From a virus, in the IMG/VR virus record IMGVR_UViG_3300050821_003265, positions 1 to 47,049 of that record: a DNA stretch of 47,049 nt; one strand, given 5' to 3'. Below the pieces are notes generated by a model, which was given only the letters and a program-made list of their open reading frames with translations, was not told where the DNA came from and made no database searches. Every line of letters starts with the position of its first letter. The stretch's first letter is position 1. Below are positions 6,776 through 13,854 of the stretch, in pieces. The position numbers and the translations under genes are program-made.

Positions 6776-8059
6776 GTGCCAAAGCCGCCTCTTCCCCTCG
6801 GTACCACGCGCACATCAATCAAAAAACAAAGGCCTTCTCCCGTCCTTCCCCATCATAAAATCGTCAGAATGCGGCTCGAGGATTTGGATCCCGCGCCCTA
6901 CAATCCGCGCACCATTTCCAAAGAGTCCATGCAGGGCTTAAGCGAAAGCCTTCGGCGTTTTGGACTCGTGCAGCCCATCGTCTGGAATAAACGATCGAAG
7001 CAAATCATCGGTGGTCATCAGCGGCGTGAGGCGCTCATGGATCACGGCGCGGAGGAGGCGGACGTGGTTGTCGTCGATCTCGACGAAAACGATGAACGGG
7101 CGCTCAACATCACACTGAACAATCCGGCGGTGGCCGGCGAATTTACCGACGAGCTTCAAAGTCTCCTTGTGGATTTAAAAGAACAGATGCCGGAACCATT
7201 CGAGGATCTTCGGCTCGATGAGCTTCTGAAAGATCTCGCCGGCAGCGGAGAAGTTATAGAAGACGAAGCCCCACCCCCCCCCAAGATTGCTGTGTCAAAA
7301 CCTGGGGATTTGATTCAGATGGGCGACCATCTTCTACTCTGCGGAGATTCCTGCGTGACCACGGATATCGAGCGGTTGATGAAGGCGGCCGGCGCCCAGG
7401 CCGACATGGTATTCACAGATCCTCCCTACGGGGTAAAATTCGGCGAGGCCAATCATAACCCACGCGCAAAGCGCTGGGATGCCATCGCCAACGACGAAAA
7501 ACAAGGCGAGAGCCTATACGATTTCAGCTCGCACTGGGTCGCATCGATTCTGATTGCGGCCAAGGAATCGGCGCCGCTCTACTGCTGGAGCGCATCGATG
7601 GACTCGGGCTATGAGATCGTTAAAGCGCTGCGCGATGGCGGGATCCACGTTCAGTCGCAGATCATCTGGGTAAAAAATGTCCTGGTGCTCGGACAAGCGG
7701 ACTATCAATGGAAACACGAGATCTGCTGGTATGGCTGGAAAGAAGGCAAGCACCATTACTGGGCCGGCGGCCGCACCCTGACCACCGTCTGGGAATTTTC
7801 AAAGGATGCCAACAGCGCTTACGTTCACCCGATGCAAAAGCCCGTGGCGCTCAGCGCGAATGCAATCCATAATTCCTGTCCGGCCGGCGGAACCGTGCTC
7901 GACCTCTTCGCGGGATCCGGATCCACACTCATGGGTTGCGAACAATCCAAGCGCCGCTTTATCGGTCTTGAACTTGATCCGCGCTATTGTGACGTCATTA
8001 TCCAGCGATGGGAAACATCGACGAGAAAAAAAGCAAAGCGCCTGCCAAAGTCAAAATAG
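6776..8059 (+). CDS. ParB-like domain fused to a DNA methyltransferase
   Basis: 427 aa. The N-terminal ParB/Srx-like domain (about 28-120) has NPR at 43-45 and the GGHQRREAL motif at 79-87. The C-terminal half is a class-beta-order methyltransferase: catalytic DPPYG at 215-219 first, SAM-binding DLFAGSGSTL at 376-385 last. It would transfer a methyl group from SAM to adenine N6 or cytosine N4 in DNA. Such fusions are usual in phages and protect viral DNA or mark packaging and replication sites. No cognate restriction enzyme is nearby. GTG start has only a weak ribosome site. A nine-C tract (7274-7282) encodes a Pro linker between the domains. Confidence 0.85.
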   Translation: MPKPPLPLGTTRTSIKKQRPSPVLPHHKIVRMRLEDLDPAPYNPRTISKESMQGLSESLRRFGLVQPIVWNKRSKQIIGGHQRREALMDHGAEEADVVVVDLDENDERALNITLNNPAVAGEFTDELQSLLVDLKEQMPEPFEDLRLDELLKDLAGSGEVIEDEAPPPPKIAVSKPGDLIQMGDHLLLCGDSCVTTDIERLMKAAGAQADMVFTDPPYGVKFGEANHNPRAKRWDAIANDEKQGESLYDFSSHWVASILIAAKESAPLYCWSASMDSGYEIVKALRDGGIHVQSQIIWVKNVLVLGQADYQWKHEICWYGWKEGKHHYWAGGRTLTTVWEFSKDANSAYVHPMQKPVALSANAIHNSCPAGGTVLDLFAGSGSTLMGCEQSKRRFIGLELDPRYCDVIIQRWETSTRKKAKRLPKSK

Positions 8060-8105
8060 TTTTACTTCCTTCAAAACCTTTTGCATAATCCCCGATACTG
8101 CGGCT

Positions 8106-8119
8106 GGCAACACTATGTC
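8106..8119 (+). promoter_or_regulatory. Promoter-like element upstream of the PC4-like gene
   Basis: TGGCAACACTATG here differs by one base from TGGCAACATTATG in the repeated elements at 1903 and 9403. It lies just before AAGGAGG and the ATG at 8131 and may start transcription of the replication genes. The short distance to the ribosome site leaves little leader, so this is tentative. Confidence 0.35.
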
Positions 8120-8130
8120 GCAAGGAGGAC

Positions 8131-8346
8131 ATGATGGAAGAGTTGATCAAATTAATTCCCTTTGAGCTCGATGGTAAAAAAATGCTCGATGTTCGTTTCT
8201 GGCGCAAGACAAAGCGAGGTCCACGGGCCACACGCCGCGGAATTGAAATTGAACAGAGCATGATTGCACCTTTGATTTATGGGCTGCAGAAGGTACGTTC
8301 ACAAATTAGCTCGGATGCGGCAAGGGAAGAGGCCGGAGTTCGGTGA
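8131..8346 (+). CDS. PC4-like ssDNA-binding protein (putative)
   Basis: 71 aa with AAGGAGG just before ATG. Residues about 10-50 read as a PC4/YdbC-type core: LDVRFW, a basic turn, then PRATRRGIEI, followed by a helix. PC4-fold proteins bind single-stranded DNA as dimers and act in transcription or replication; phage T5 p5 is an example. It lies directly upstream of the replication-initiator-like gene, which suits an ssDNA-binding job. The assignment rests on a short motif. Confidence 0.5.
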   Translation: MMEELIKLIPFELDGKKMLDVRFWRKTKRGPRATRRGIEIEQSMIAPLIYGLQKVRSQISSDAAREEAGVR

Positions 8347-8375
8347 AAAATAAATCGGGAAAACAGGGGGCTACC

Positions 8376-9161
8376 ATGAATGATTCAGGAAAATTGCCAT
8401 GGGTAAAATTCAGCTATGACGATTACACAAACGATGTTCCACTTTCGCGTTGCTCCATGGGCGCGCAGGGCCTTTGGATGCGGATGCTTGGCATGATGCA
8501 CCACGGGGAACCTTATGGCCATCTCCAAACGATGGGAGGACCCATAGGACTCTCGGAGCTTGCGTCGCGTGTTGGGATGGGGGGAAAACTTGGGGTAAAA
8601 ATGGTGACAAAATGGGTGCGCGAATTGGACAAGTTTGGGGTAAGTTCGAGGACTAAAAATGGAGTTATTTATTCGCGCCGCATGGTAAGAGACGAATCAA
8701 TCAGGTTGATAAATAGGCAAAATGGAATAATGGGCGGCAATCCAAAGCTCTTGAATTCGGTTAACCCCCCCCTTAAGCCACGCCTTAACCACCCGGTTAA
8801 GCCACCCCTTATCCCTAGAAGTAGAGGTGTAGAAGTTAAGAAAAGACAAGAGCCCCTTACCCCACCAAGTGGGGATTCGGCTACGCCTCCAGGTCCAAGT
8901 CTAAAGCAAACACCCAGGCAAAGAGGCGATAACCCGAGGGCCGTAGGGGACAACCCACGGGCGCGAGGGGATAGTCCGCGCCAGCAGAAAAAGCGCGAAC
9001 TCGACGAGTGGCGTAAAACGCAGGAGCGCAGCGCGATAGCAAAGTACAATCAGCCGCCGCCGCCCGGCGAGGAGATAACCCCGGAGTTTATCGAGCAGTC
9101 CCGACGTGAGCGCATGGGCCTCTTGCTTGAGGCGCCAGAGGCAGAGATGGCGGTAGCATGA
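8376..9161 (+). CDS. Replication initiator/primosome-like protein with iteron-containing centre
   Basis: 261 aa from ATG 8376 (AGGGGG five bases upstream; GTG 8343, overlapping the previous stop, would add 11 residues). The N-terminal about 110 residues contain LPWVKFSYDDYTNDVPLSRCS, GAQGLWMRML and GVIYSRRMVRD, a winged-helix block I recognise from phage replication-initiation proteins. The middle is Pro/Lys-rich and is encoded by 12-bp direct repeats (8761-8812). A second repeat follows (GDNPRA, GDNPRA, GDSPRQ), then a charged tail. Initiators that carry their own binding sites inside the gene are known from lambda O. Initiator function is inferred. Confidence 0.65.
   Translation: MNDSGKLPWVKFSYDDYTNDVPLSRCSMGAQGLWMRMLGMMHHGEPYGHLQTMGGPIGLSELASRVGMGGKLGVKMVTKWVRELDKFGVSSRTKNGVIYSRRMVRDESIRLINRQNGIMGGNPKLLNSVNPPLKPRLNHPVKPPLIPRSRGVEVKKRQEPLTPPSGDSATPPGPSLKQTPRQRGDNPRAVGDNPRARGDSPRQQKKRELDEWRKTQERSAIAKYNQPPPPGEEITPEFIEQSRRERMGLLLEAPEAEMAVA
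8761..8812 (+). repeat. Iteron-like 12-bp direct repeats inside the initiator gene
   Basis: TTAA occurs at exactly 8761, 8773, 8785 and 8797, each opening a 12-base unit with consensus TTAAsCCmCscC; a degenerate fifth copy (TTAT) starts at 8809. The units encode a 4-residue Pro-rich repeat. Regular iterons within an initiator gene are the hallmark of lambdoid origins, so this is the best origin candidate in the genome. A purely protein-level repeat is the alternative. Confidence 0.6.
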
Positions 9162-9349
9162 GCCAAGGGCGCGCCAAGTCGCACTCAATGGCCGCTTTCC
9201 GGACTGTTTTAGGCCTTTCTCCCTAACCAGGTCCCTGAATACCCCAAATCGTAAAATCGGCCTTAGCGGCTAAATTTCGGCCATTGTAGAAAGCCTCCCC
9301 AAATTTCCAACCACCCAAGCCGTCCATAAAACATACCTAAAGCGCGGAC

Positions 9350-9366
9350 AATAGTTAACAACTATT
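9350..9366. promoter_or_regulatory. 17-bp perfect palindrome, candidate operator
   Basis: AATAGTT, a 3-base AAC centre, then AACTATT form perfect 7-bp arms. The site is in AT-rich DNA about 37 bases upstream of the promoter-like repeat at 9403 and has no T-run after it, so an operator for a dimeric regulator fits better than a terminator. A cognate repressor was not recognised. Confidence 0.45.
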
Positions 9367-9402
9367 TACATCAAAATTATTCTGAAATTGCCCCTTGAAA
9401 TG

Positions 9403-9421
9403 GTGGCAACATTATGGTACA
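9403..9421 (+). promoter_or_regulatory. Promoter-like element, copy 2 of a 19-bp repeat
   Basis: Identical over 19 bases to 1903-1921. TTGCCC lies 16 bases before CATTAT and could act as a -35 box. It lies 46 bases ahead of the ATG at 9467 and would start the accessory early operon. Sharing an exact copy with the recombination operon suggests co-regulation. Confidence 0.5.
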
Positions 9422-9466
9422 TCCAAAGTGGAATAGGCGATACAAAGCCGCAAGGAGGAGGGGGCC

Positions 9467-9718
9467 ATGACCACAGAAACAGCCGGAGCGTTGGGAATCA
9501 AAAGGTGCCCGCAATGTTATCAGGTTCCGAAAATCACAGTCCAAGATAATGCGCTGGGATTCAAACTTATTCTTGAATGCGAATTTCACGGTCACATGGC
9601 GATGGGCGAAACCTTAGAGGAGGCCGCCGGCAATTGGAATGTCTATATTGATTTCATGATCGAGCAGTATGCGAAAAAATCAATGGACGTTCTTCCAGGC
9701 CGCGAGGTCGTTCGATGA
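9467..9718 (+). CDS. Lar-like zinc-ribbon protein
   Basis: 83 aa after a very strong AAGGAGGAGGGG site. CPQC at 14-17 and a later LECEFHGH plus the ETLEEAAGNWN block match the restriction-alleviation Lar/phage zinc-ribbon family, where Cys pairs bind zinc and the G-x-T-x-x-E-A-x-x-x-W-N end is typical. Lar from Rac prophage modulates host type I restriction and modification; whether this one does is unknown. First gene of the accessory operon, overlapping the next by four bases. Confidence 0.65.
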   Translation: MTTETAGALGIKRCPQCYQVPKITVQDNALGFKLILECEFHGHMAMGETLEEAAGNWNVYIDFMIEQYAKKSMDVLPGREVVR

Positions 9719-9981
9719 ACGAACGAACCCAGCCTGTCGTGGCGGGCGTATCGGAAAAAGGCGAGCTGGTCTGGAAATTCATTCCAATGCCGTTCTGGCA
9801 AATGGCGATGTTTCCTTTAAGGTACATGGGAGATTTCACCGCCTATTGGCAGAAAGTGCGGATGCTTTTTGAGTACGGCATTGAGAGCGATGAAGGGTGT
9901 TCCGCTGATTTCCGGTCCTTCGTTCCATGGCAGATGAAAAAAAAGTATGCGGAAAAACGGCGCATCCATAAAGGAGATTGA
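9715..9981 (+). CDS. Hypothetical protein, 88 aa
   Basis: ATG overlaps the previous stop (ATGA). Aromatic- and Met-rich N-terminal half (WKFIPMPFWQMAMFPLRYMGD) and a basic Lys-rich C-terminus. No clear TM or domain. It is followed by AAGGAG for the next gene. Confidence 0.6.
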   Translation: MNERTQPVVAGVSEKGELVWKFIPMPFWQMAMFPLRYMGDFTAYWQKVRMLFEYGIESDEGCSADFRSFVPWQMKKKYAEKRRIHKGD

Positions 9982-9983
9982 CC

Positions 9984-10190
9984 ATGAAAGACTTCAAAAA
10001 AGATTCTGATGGAATGCCGCGACACATTCATCACTGCGATGACTGCGAACCTCGGCCTATACCGATGCTGGATCTTGAAGTTAAAAAGTGTCCTCTATGT
10101 GGACAACGGACTGAAAAAGGATTTGTTCTGGATTGGGAACTTATTCACAAAATGAGCAAATGTCCACAAATCAAAGCGGAGGGGAAATAA
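9984..10190 (+). CDS. Zinc-binding small protein, 68 aa
   Basis: AAGGAG nine bases before ATG. HIHHCDDC near residues 16-23 and KKCPLCGQ near 36-43 form two metal-binding knuckles, with another Cys near the end. Rubredoxin/zinc-ribbon folding is likely. Function unknown. It precedes the lipoprotein gene by two bases. Confidence 0.6.
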   Translation: MKDFKKDSDGMPRHIHHCDDCEPRPIPMLDLEVKKCPLCGQRTEKGFVLDWELIHKMSKCPQIKAEGK

Positions 10191-10192
10191 CC

Positions 10193-10657
10193 ATGAGAAA
10201 AATCCTGCTCGTTTTGTCGTTAGCCGCTTTGGCTACCGGCTGCAGTAAAAAGGATGACACGCCGGCGCCTCAGACTCCGCACGTAGCCGGCGTCTGGTCC
10301 GGCACCGGCACTGACGATGCCATCGGGTTCTACAACATCACGATGACCTTGACTCAATCCGGCAACCAGGCGTCGGGAACATTCGCGACATCCTCCGGAT
10401 TCGCCACAACATCCGGAAACGTTACGCTCACGGTCGGACCCGCCGGAGGAAACAACGTGCAGAAGCTGGCGCTCACCAGAACGCAATGGAGCCCGACGGC
10501 TCCTGCACCGAGCCGGACCTGTGCCGGCACCATGATGCTTTCCACACCAACATTCATGACCGCAAGCTCAATCACGTTTTCATACACGATCACCGATTGC
10601 CAGGGCGGATCTTGGAACGGCGGAGCAAACCTCACAAAAACGGCGGGAACCAATTAA
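10193..10657 (+). CDS. Phage-encoded lipoprotein
   Basis: 154 aa. The N-terminus is a signal peptidase II substrate: Met-Arg-Lys, a Leu/Ala core, then LATGC with the lipid-accepting Cys at 17, followed by Ser-Lys-Lys-Asp-Asp. The Asp at +4, not +2, leaves outer-membrane sorting open. The mature part has VWSGTG and alternating MTLTQSGNQASGTF strands like small beta-barrel or lipocalin-like lipoproteins. Phage lipoproteins such as T5 Llp block receptors and cause superinfection exclusion, so that role is an inference here. GGAGGGG precedes the ATG. Confidence 0.75.
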   Translation: MRKILLVLSLAALATGCSKKDDTPAPQTPHVAGVWSGTGTDDAIGFYNITMTLTQSGNQASGTFATSSGFATTSGNVTLTVGPAGGNNVQKLALTRTQWSPTAPAPSRTCAGTMMLSTPTFMTASSITFSYTITDCQGGSWNGGANLTKTAGTN

Positions 10658-10983
10658 TGATATCGGAATCCGCTTTCAACAAACGGCTCCAGTCGCAGAT
10701 CGAATATTGGAATCGTCAGCGCAAAGGCGGTGATTCTGATTTTATTCGCGGAATTATCTATGGGATCCAGGACGCGCGCACGTTGGTGGCAGATGCCATT
10801 GTGCGGGCCAAACGAACGGAACCCAGCGCGATCGGTGGGCTTGATATGCAGGCGGCCGCCGAGCTCTATGTGGCCATCAAATATTCTCTTTCGATGCTTG
10901 AGTACGGCAACAAGGTGGGCGCCATTAAACGTTTGAAAAAGGCGATGCTCAAGGTCCAGCCGCGCGTTGAGGTGATCCAGTGA
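10657..10983 (+). CDS. Hypothetical helical protein, 108 aa
   Basis: ATG shares a base with the previous stop. Basic, mostly helical (KRLQSQIEYWNRQRKGGDSDFIRGI; later AAAELYVAIKYSLSMLEYG and a Lys-rich helix). No family recognised. Both edges overlap neighbours, so it belongs to the accessory operon. Confidence 0.6.
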   Translation: MISESAFNKRLQSQIEYWNRQRKGGDSDFIRGIIYGIQDARTLVADAIVRAKRTEPSAIGGLDMQAAAELYVAIKYSLSMLEYGNKVGAIKRLKKAMLKVQPRVEVIQ

Positions 10984-11291
10984 AGACACTCCTTCTTATC
11001 GTTCGGCTGCTTCCATATTTGCCAGCCTATGCACCAGCTCCGGAACGAGAGGCGACGGCGCCTGCAGCCGGCATGGGAATGCTGCTCGTGGTGAATTGTC
11101 GGCCGGGAACAGAGATTTCGGTTGAACCAGGCCATCTGCGAGGTGCGGTTGATAAAGACGGCGTGGCGCGGATCCAGGCACCCGCACAGATGGAGGACGC
11201 GGAGCCCTACAAAATTTATGCAAATAGGTCAAGCTGTCCCATGAACGGAACGCTCTCCGCGCGCGAAGCATTGTCGGGATCCTGTCCTTAG
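10980..11291 (+). CDS. Small exported protein, 103 aa
   Basis: GTG overlaps the previous stop (GTGA). Residues 1-18 form a Sec signal (MKTLL, Leu/Ile core, AYA before Pro-Ala-Pro). The mature part holds three Cys (NCRPG, SSCPM, GSCP) and a short beta region. Periplasmic or secreted location is inferred. It lies between a lipoprotein and a large exported protein. Confidence 0.6.
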   Translation: MKTLLLIVRLLPYLPAYAPAPEREATAPAAGMGMLLVVNCRPGTEISVEPGHLRGAVDKDGVARIQAPAQMEDAEPYKIYANRSSCPMNGTLSAREALSGSCP

Positions 11292-11381
11292 TCTCTTTCC
11301 TCCGCCGCTCGGGGGTCCTTGAGAGGGGAAGCGGGCGGCGGGGATGAAGGGAAAAACCAAGTCTCAATACAGGGGTCACTT

Positions 11382-12761
11382 ATGAAATGGGAAAACATGG
11401 TGTCGGCTGGGCTTTTATTGGGAATGTGCGCGGCCCCGGTTTATTCGACATTGGGTGGCGATTGCGGGCAAGTGGCTGGCCCACCGGAACTTTGCGGGGT
11501 CGGCCCTACCTTTGATTGCAGTATGTGGGAGGGATCCCCGGCAACAATCTGGGAAAATTGCGGGGGTCCGAGTGCTTGTGTTGCCGATGGTTCGTCGCCC
11601 ACCGGATATTCCCAGACCTATCAAACCGAAGCAGATCAATTTGTCCAAGTAGCGCCTTGCAATTGCACTTCATTCGGCATATGCGGATGTGCCGTTCAAT
11701 TCTCGCGCGGTAGTTCTTGTCGGGGTTTATGCACTGTTGCCTGCCCGCCGCCTTCCACGCCGTGTCTGAGTTTCTCTCCCTGGGGAAATGCCGGGTGTGC
11801 GGCTGGCGGTTGTACCGCCGGACAAATGGAACAGACACGCACCGGCAACCCCAGCTCCTGCAATCCTGGCTCAAATCCATTGACGCAATGTATCGCCGAC
11901 TCCACCGATTGTTCGCCGCCCTCAAACGTCGTTCTTACCGCTAATCCGCTGACCATCCATTTAGGCGATACGGTCGTGCTTTCATGGACCTTTACCGGCG
12001 GCTCGGCCACCAGCGAAACGATCAATCAAGGCATCGGGAGCGTATCCGGTTATTCCTATACGGCGACGCCGGCCAGCGCAGGATCCATCACCTACACGAT
12101 CACCATTTCAAATGCGATCGGAAGCAACAGCGCGAACGCCACCGTCACGGTTTTGCCGCCGTTGCCGAGGTGCGGAGCGGGAAATATCTGCGGGCATGTT
12201 TACGCGCGTGAAAAACCGACGCTTGCTCTTCCGGGTGAAATTATCGAACTTAGGACTTCTCTGGGGAATATCTACTGGACTTCAATGACCGACAACACCG
12301 GAACCTATACGATGTCCGGTGTCCCGGCTGGAAGTTATTGGATCAGCGTTGCCAATGGTCGCAACCAGTTCAGTAATCCGACTTATGTAAAAACGCAACC
12401 TAACAACGTGATCGGCGTGCTGGACTTTCAGAAAGCGGGACGCCAAGCCATCGTTACGATTGCGGGACCGCCGGACTCCTTTGTGTTGGTGAGTACTTTC
12501 AGCTATTTGGGCGCTGCGCCGCCGAGCGTTGGGGACGGTGTGCCTTATTTGTATGTCGTCAGTGCGTCCATTGGTTTACCGGACCAGACCGGAACTTCCA
12601 ACGCGGTTTTCCGCATCTTGGGGGGTCAAGATTATTGGTTCCGCTGCTGGACGCCTCAGCTCCTGAACAATCAATATGTTTATCTTCCGGGTGCCAGCGT
12701 TCATATGGCTTCGGGTGCGACGCTCTGGCCGATGGATACGGATTCGGAGGTATGCCCGTGA
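11382..12761 (+). CDS. Large exported Cys-rich protein with Ig-like and CarboxypepD_reg-like domains
   Basis: 459 aa from ATG 11382 (AGGGG eight bases upstream). Residues about 1-22 are a Sec signal ending around VYS. The mature N-terminus to about 170 is Cys-rich with many short CxxC or Cx4C spacings. Residues about 175-260 look like a bacterial Ig-like domain (PLTIHLGDTVVLSWTFTGG, ending in NATVTV). About 270-330 resembles a carboxypeptidase-regulatory/SpaA-like domain (GHVYAREK, TDNTGTYTMSGVPAGSYWISV). The rest is beta-rich. This is a host-surface type architecture in the early region of a phage. It is probably displayed on or secreted from the infected cell; the target is unknown. Confidence 0.65.
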   Translation: MKWENMVSAGLLLGMCAAPVYSTLGGDCGQVAGPPELCGVGPTFDCSMWEGSPATIWENCGGPSACVADGSSPTGYSQTYQTEADQFVQVAPCNCTSFGICGCAVQFSRGSSCRGLCTVACPPPSTPCLSFSPWGNAGCAAGGCTAGQMEQTRTGNPSSCNPGSNPLTQCIADSTDCSPPSNVVLTANPLTIHLGDTVVLSWTFTGGSATSETINQGIGSVSGYSYTATPASAGSITYTITISNAIGSNSANATVTVLPPLPRCGAGNICGHVYAREKPTLALPGEIIELRTSLGNIYWTSMTDNTGTYTMSGVPAGSYWISVANGRNQFSNPTYVKTQPNNVIGVLDFQKAGRQAIVTIAGPPDSFVLVSTFSYLGAAPPSVGDGVPYLYVVSASIGLPDQTGTSNAVFRILGGQDYWFRCWTPQLLNNQYVYLPGASVHMASGATLWPMDTDSEVCP

Positions 12762-12831
12762 GGTTTCCAATTCCGCGCTCAATGTGGCATAATGTAGCCA
12801 CTAATATGGGGATCAAAAGGAGCGTTGGCGT
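12762..12831 (+). promoter_or_regulatory. Promoter region upstream of 12832
   Basis: The 70-base gap has TTCCAA, a 17-base spacer and CATAAT, preceded by TGG as an extended -10 (TGGCATAATG). It ends with AAAGGAG before ATG 12832. The TGGCA-TAATG core is related to the repeated elements at 1903 and 9403. Confidence 0.45.
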
Positions 12832-13458
12832 ATGCCTTATTCGCATTACTGGTCCAGGGTCACCGAATTCGACCGGAGCGCATTTGCCCAGGCAGTGGAG
12901 GATGTTCGCTTGATCCTTTCAAGAGCGCGCGACATGGGAATGCGCCTGGCGGGGCCGCTAGGAAAGGGAAAACCGCACTTGGGGGTCGAAACAATCGCTT
13001 TTAACGGAGCCATCAATTGCGGGCACCGATATCGTGATTTGGGGGAGCCTTGGCCGGCAGTAGAGGCAGTCGGCATCGAAGAGGTGGATCCACCCTATGA
13101 TCCAACGGCGGAACCCTATGTGGGGGGAGGCGGCGGACCGATGCTATTGACGCGTGCATGTGGCGGCAATTGCGCCGGCGCACCTTTTCTGATGGACCGG
13201 AAATATATCGTGCGCGATTGGGAACGGCCAGGGGATGGCGGCCGCTATGATTGCCAATGCGATACGCATTTTAAGCCCTATGATCTGATCGTAACGTCTG
13301 CGCTCGTCCGGCTGAAGGAACGACTGGGCGATGCGATCATTGTTTCGTCAGAGGAACCTGAGCGCGGTTTCGAGGACGCTAAACGGCTATGCCGGGAGCT
13401 CTTCGGTTTCGCATCGCGTTTCGAGGTTGAGGAGCCACAGACGAAGGCGTTGATATGA
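12832..13458 (+). CDS. Conserved-type phage protein, 208 aa
   Basis: AAGGAG about ten bases upstream of ATG. Has AFNGAINCGHRYRDLGEPWPA in the first third, a Gly-rich turn, and a C-terminal YDLIVTSALVRLKERLG-type helix followed by EDAKRLCRELFG. I recognise this pattern from uncharacterised phage early proteins. A CDCxT-like Cys cluster (CQCDTHFKPYD) is present. No biochemical role known. Confidence 0.6.
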   Translation: MPYSHYWSRVTEFDRSAFAQAVEDVRLILSRARDMGMRLAGPLGKGKPHLGVETIAFNGAINCGHRYRDLGEPWPAVEAVGIEEVDPPYDPTAEPYVGGGGGPMLLTRACGGNCAGAPFLMDRKYIVRDWERPGDGGRYDCQCDTHFKPYDLIVTSALVRLKERLGDAIIVSSEEPERGFEDAKRLCRELFGFASRFEVEEPQTKALI

Positions 13459-13550
13459 ATACTTATTTGAAAGAAGCGGCGATGTGGTTTTTTCTTGGCC
13501 TAGCGGCTTTGTATGTGATGTTGTGGTTGTGGAATAAATTCGAGGGTTAA
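13455..13550 (+). CDS. Single-TM microprotein, 31 aa
   Basis: ATG overlaps the previous stop (ATGA). Residues about 8-26 form one Leu/Trp/Phe-rich TM helix with a short Asn-Lys-Phe-Glu tail. No family recognised. Such microproteins commonly inhibit or tether host membrane proteins; that is only a possibility here. Confidence 0.5.
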   Translation: MNTYLKEAAMWFFLGLAALYVMLWLWNKFEG

Positions 13551-13556
13551 AACGAT

Positions 13557-13582
13557 TGTAACGAAACAGATGTGGCATTATG
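13557..13582 (+). promoter_or_regulatory. Promoter-like element upstream of the RHH gene
   Basis: TTGTAACGA is followed by TGTGGCATTATGACG, with TGG-CATTAT reading as an extended -10 box. AGGAG and the GTG start at 13609 follow. The same TGTAACGA octamer occurs at three other operon boundaries (1772, 16732, 19462). Confidence 0.4.
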
Positions 13583-13608
13583 ACGACATCAAATAGGAGA
13601 ATAACGGC

Positions 13609-13854
13609 GTGACAAAAAGACGGAGGGTTCCCATGGGAAAAAAACCACGGATCAAATTTCTACAGCGCCCCATTCGCGGGGTTGTTGTTCGCTTCAATTC
13701 ATCCGAGCTGCGCGATTTTCTAAGACGCGTCAAAAACACAGGGCTATCCCGCGCTGAATACGGTCGCCGAAAGGTTCTCGATATTCCCCTTGTTGATATC
13801 GACGAATCCGCAGCGCGCCAGGAAACGCATCGGGAGGCCGCGGCAAAGATTTAG
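13609..13854 (+). CDS. Ribbon-helix-helix DNA-binding protein (putative)
   Basis: GTG start with AGGAG nine bases upstream (ATG 13633 is an alternative). After a basic N-terminus the 81-aa protein has VVVRFNSSELRDFLRRVKNTGLSRAEYGRRKVL, which fits a ribbon-helix-helix: one strand, helix, turn with Gly, second helix. CopG/Arc/MobC-type proteins have this shape and act as small repressors or partition/mobilisation accessory proteins. First gene after a promoter-like site, so autoregulation is plausible. Confidence 0.55.
   Translation: MTKRRRVPMGKKPRIKFLQRPIRGVVVRFNSSELRDFLRRVKNTGLSRAEYGRRKVLDIPLVDIDESAARQETHREAAAKI

Larger units (their letters stand above)
9162..9466. other. Intergenic region with AT-rich stretch, palindrome and promoter
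   Basis: About 305 bases with no convincing gene; a 22-codon frame at 9158-9226 overlaps the previous stop but has no recognisable content. The left part has GGCC-containing short inverted motifs (TTAGC-G-GCTAA near 9270). The right part is AT-rich, holds the palindrome at 9350-9366 and the promoter-like repeat at 9403, and ends in a strong AAGGAGGAGG ribosome site. It separates the replication operon from the accessory early operon. Confidence 0.6.

Noticed and set aside
9158-9226. 22-codon frame overlapping the end of the initiator gene
   Set aside because: Start/stop overlap fits, but the peptide has no recognisable content and is too short to support.
11292-11381. GC-rich hairpin (CCGCCG / CGGCGG) as a terminator before the 11382 gene
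   Set aside because: Arms match imperfectly and no T-run follows; it may be incidental.
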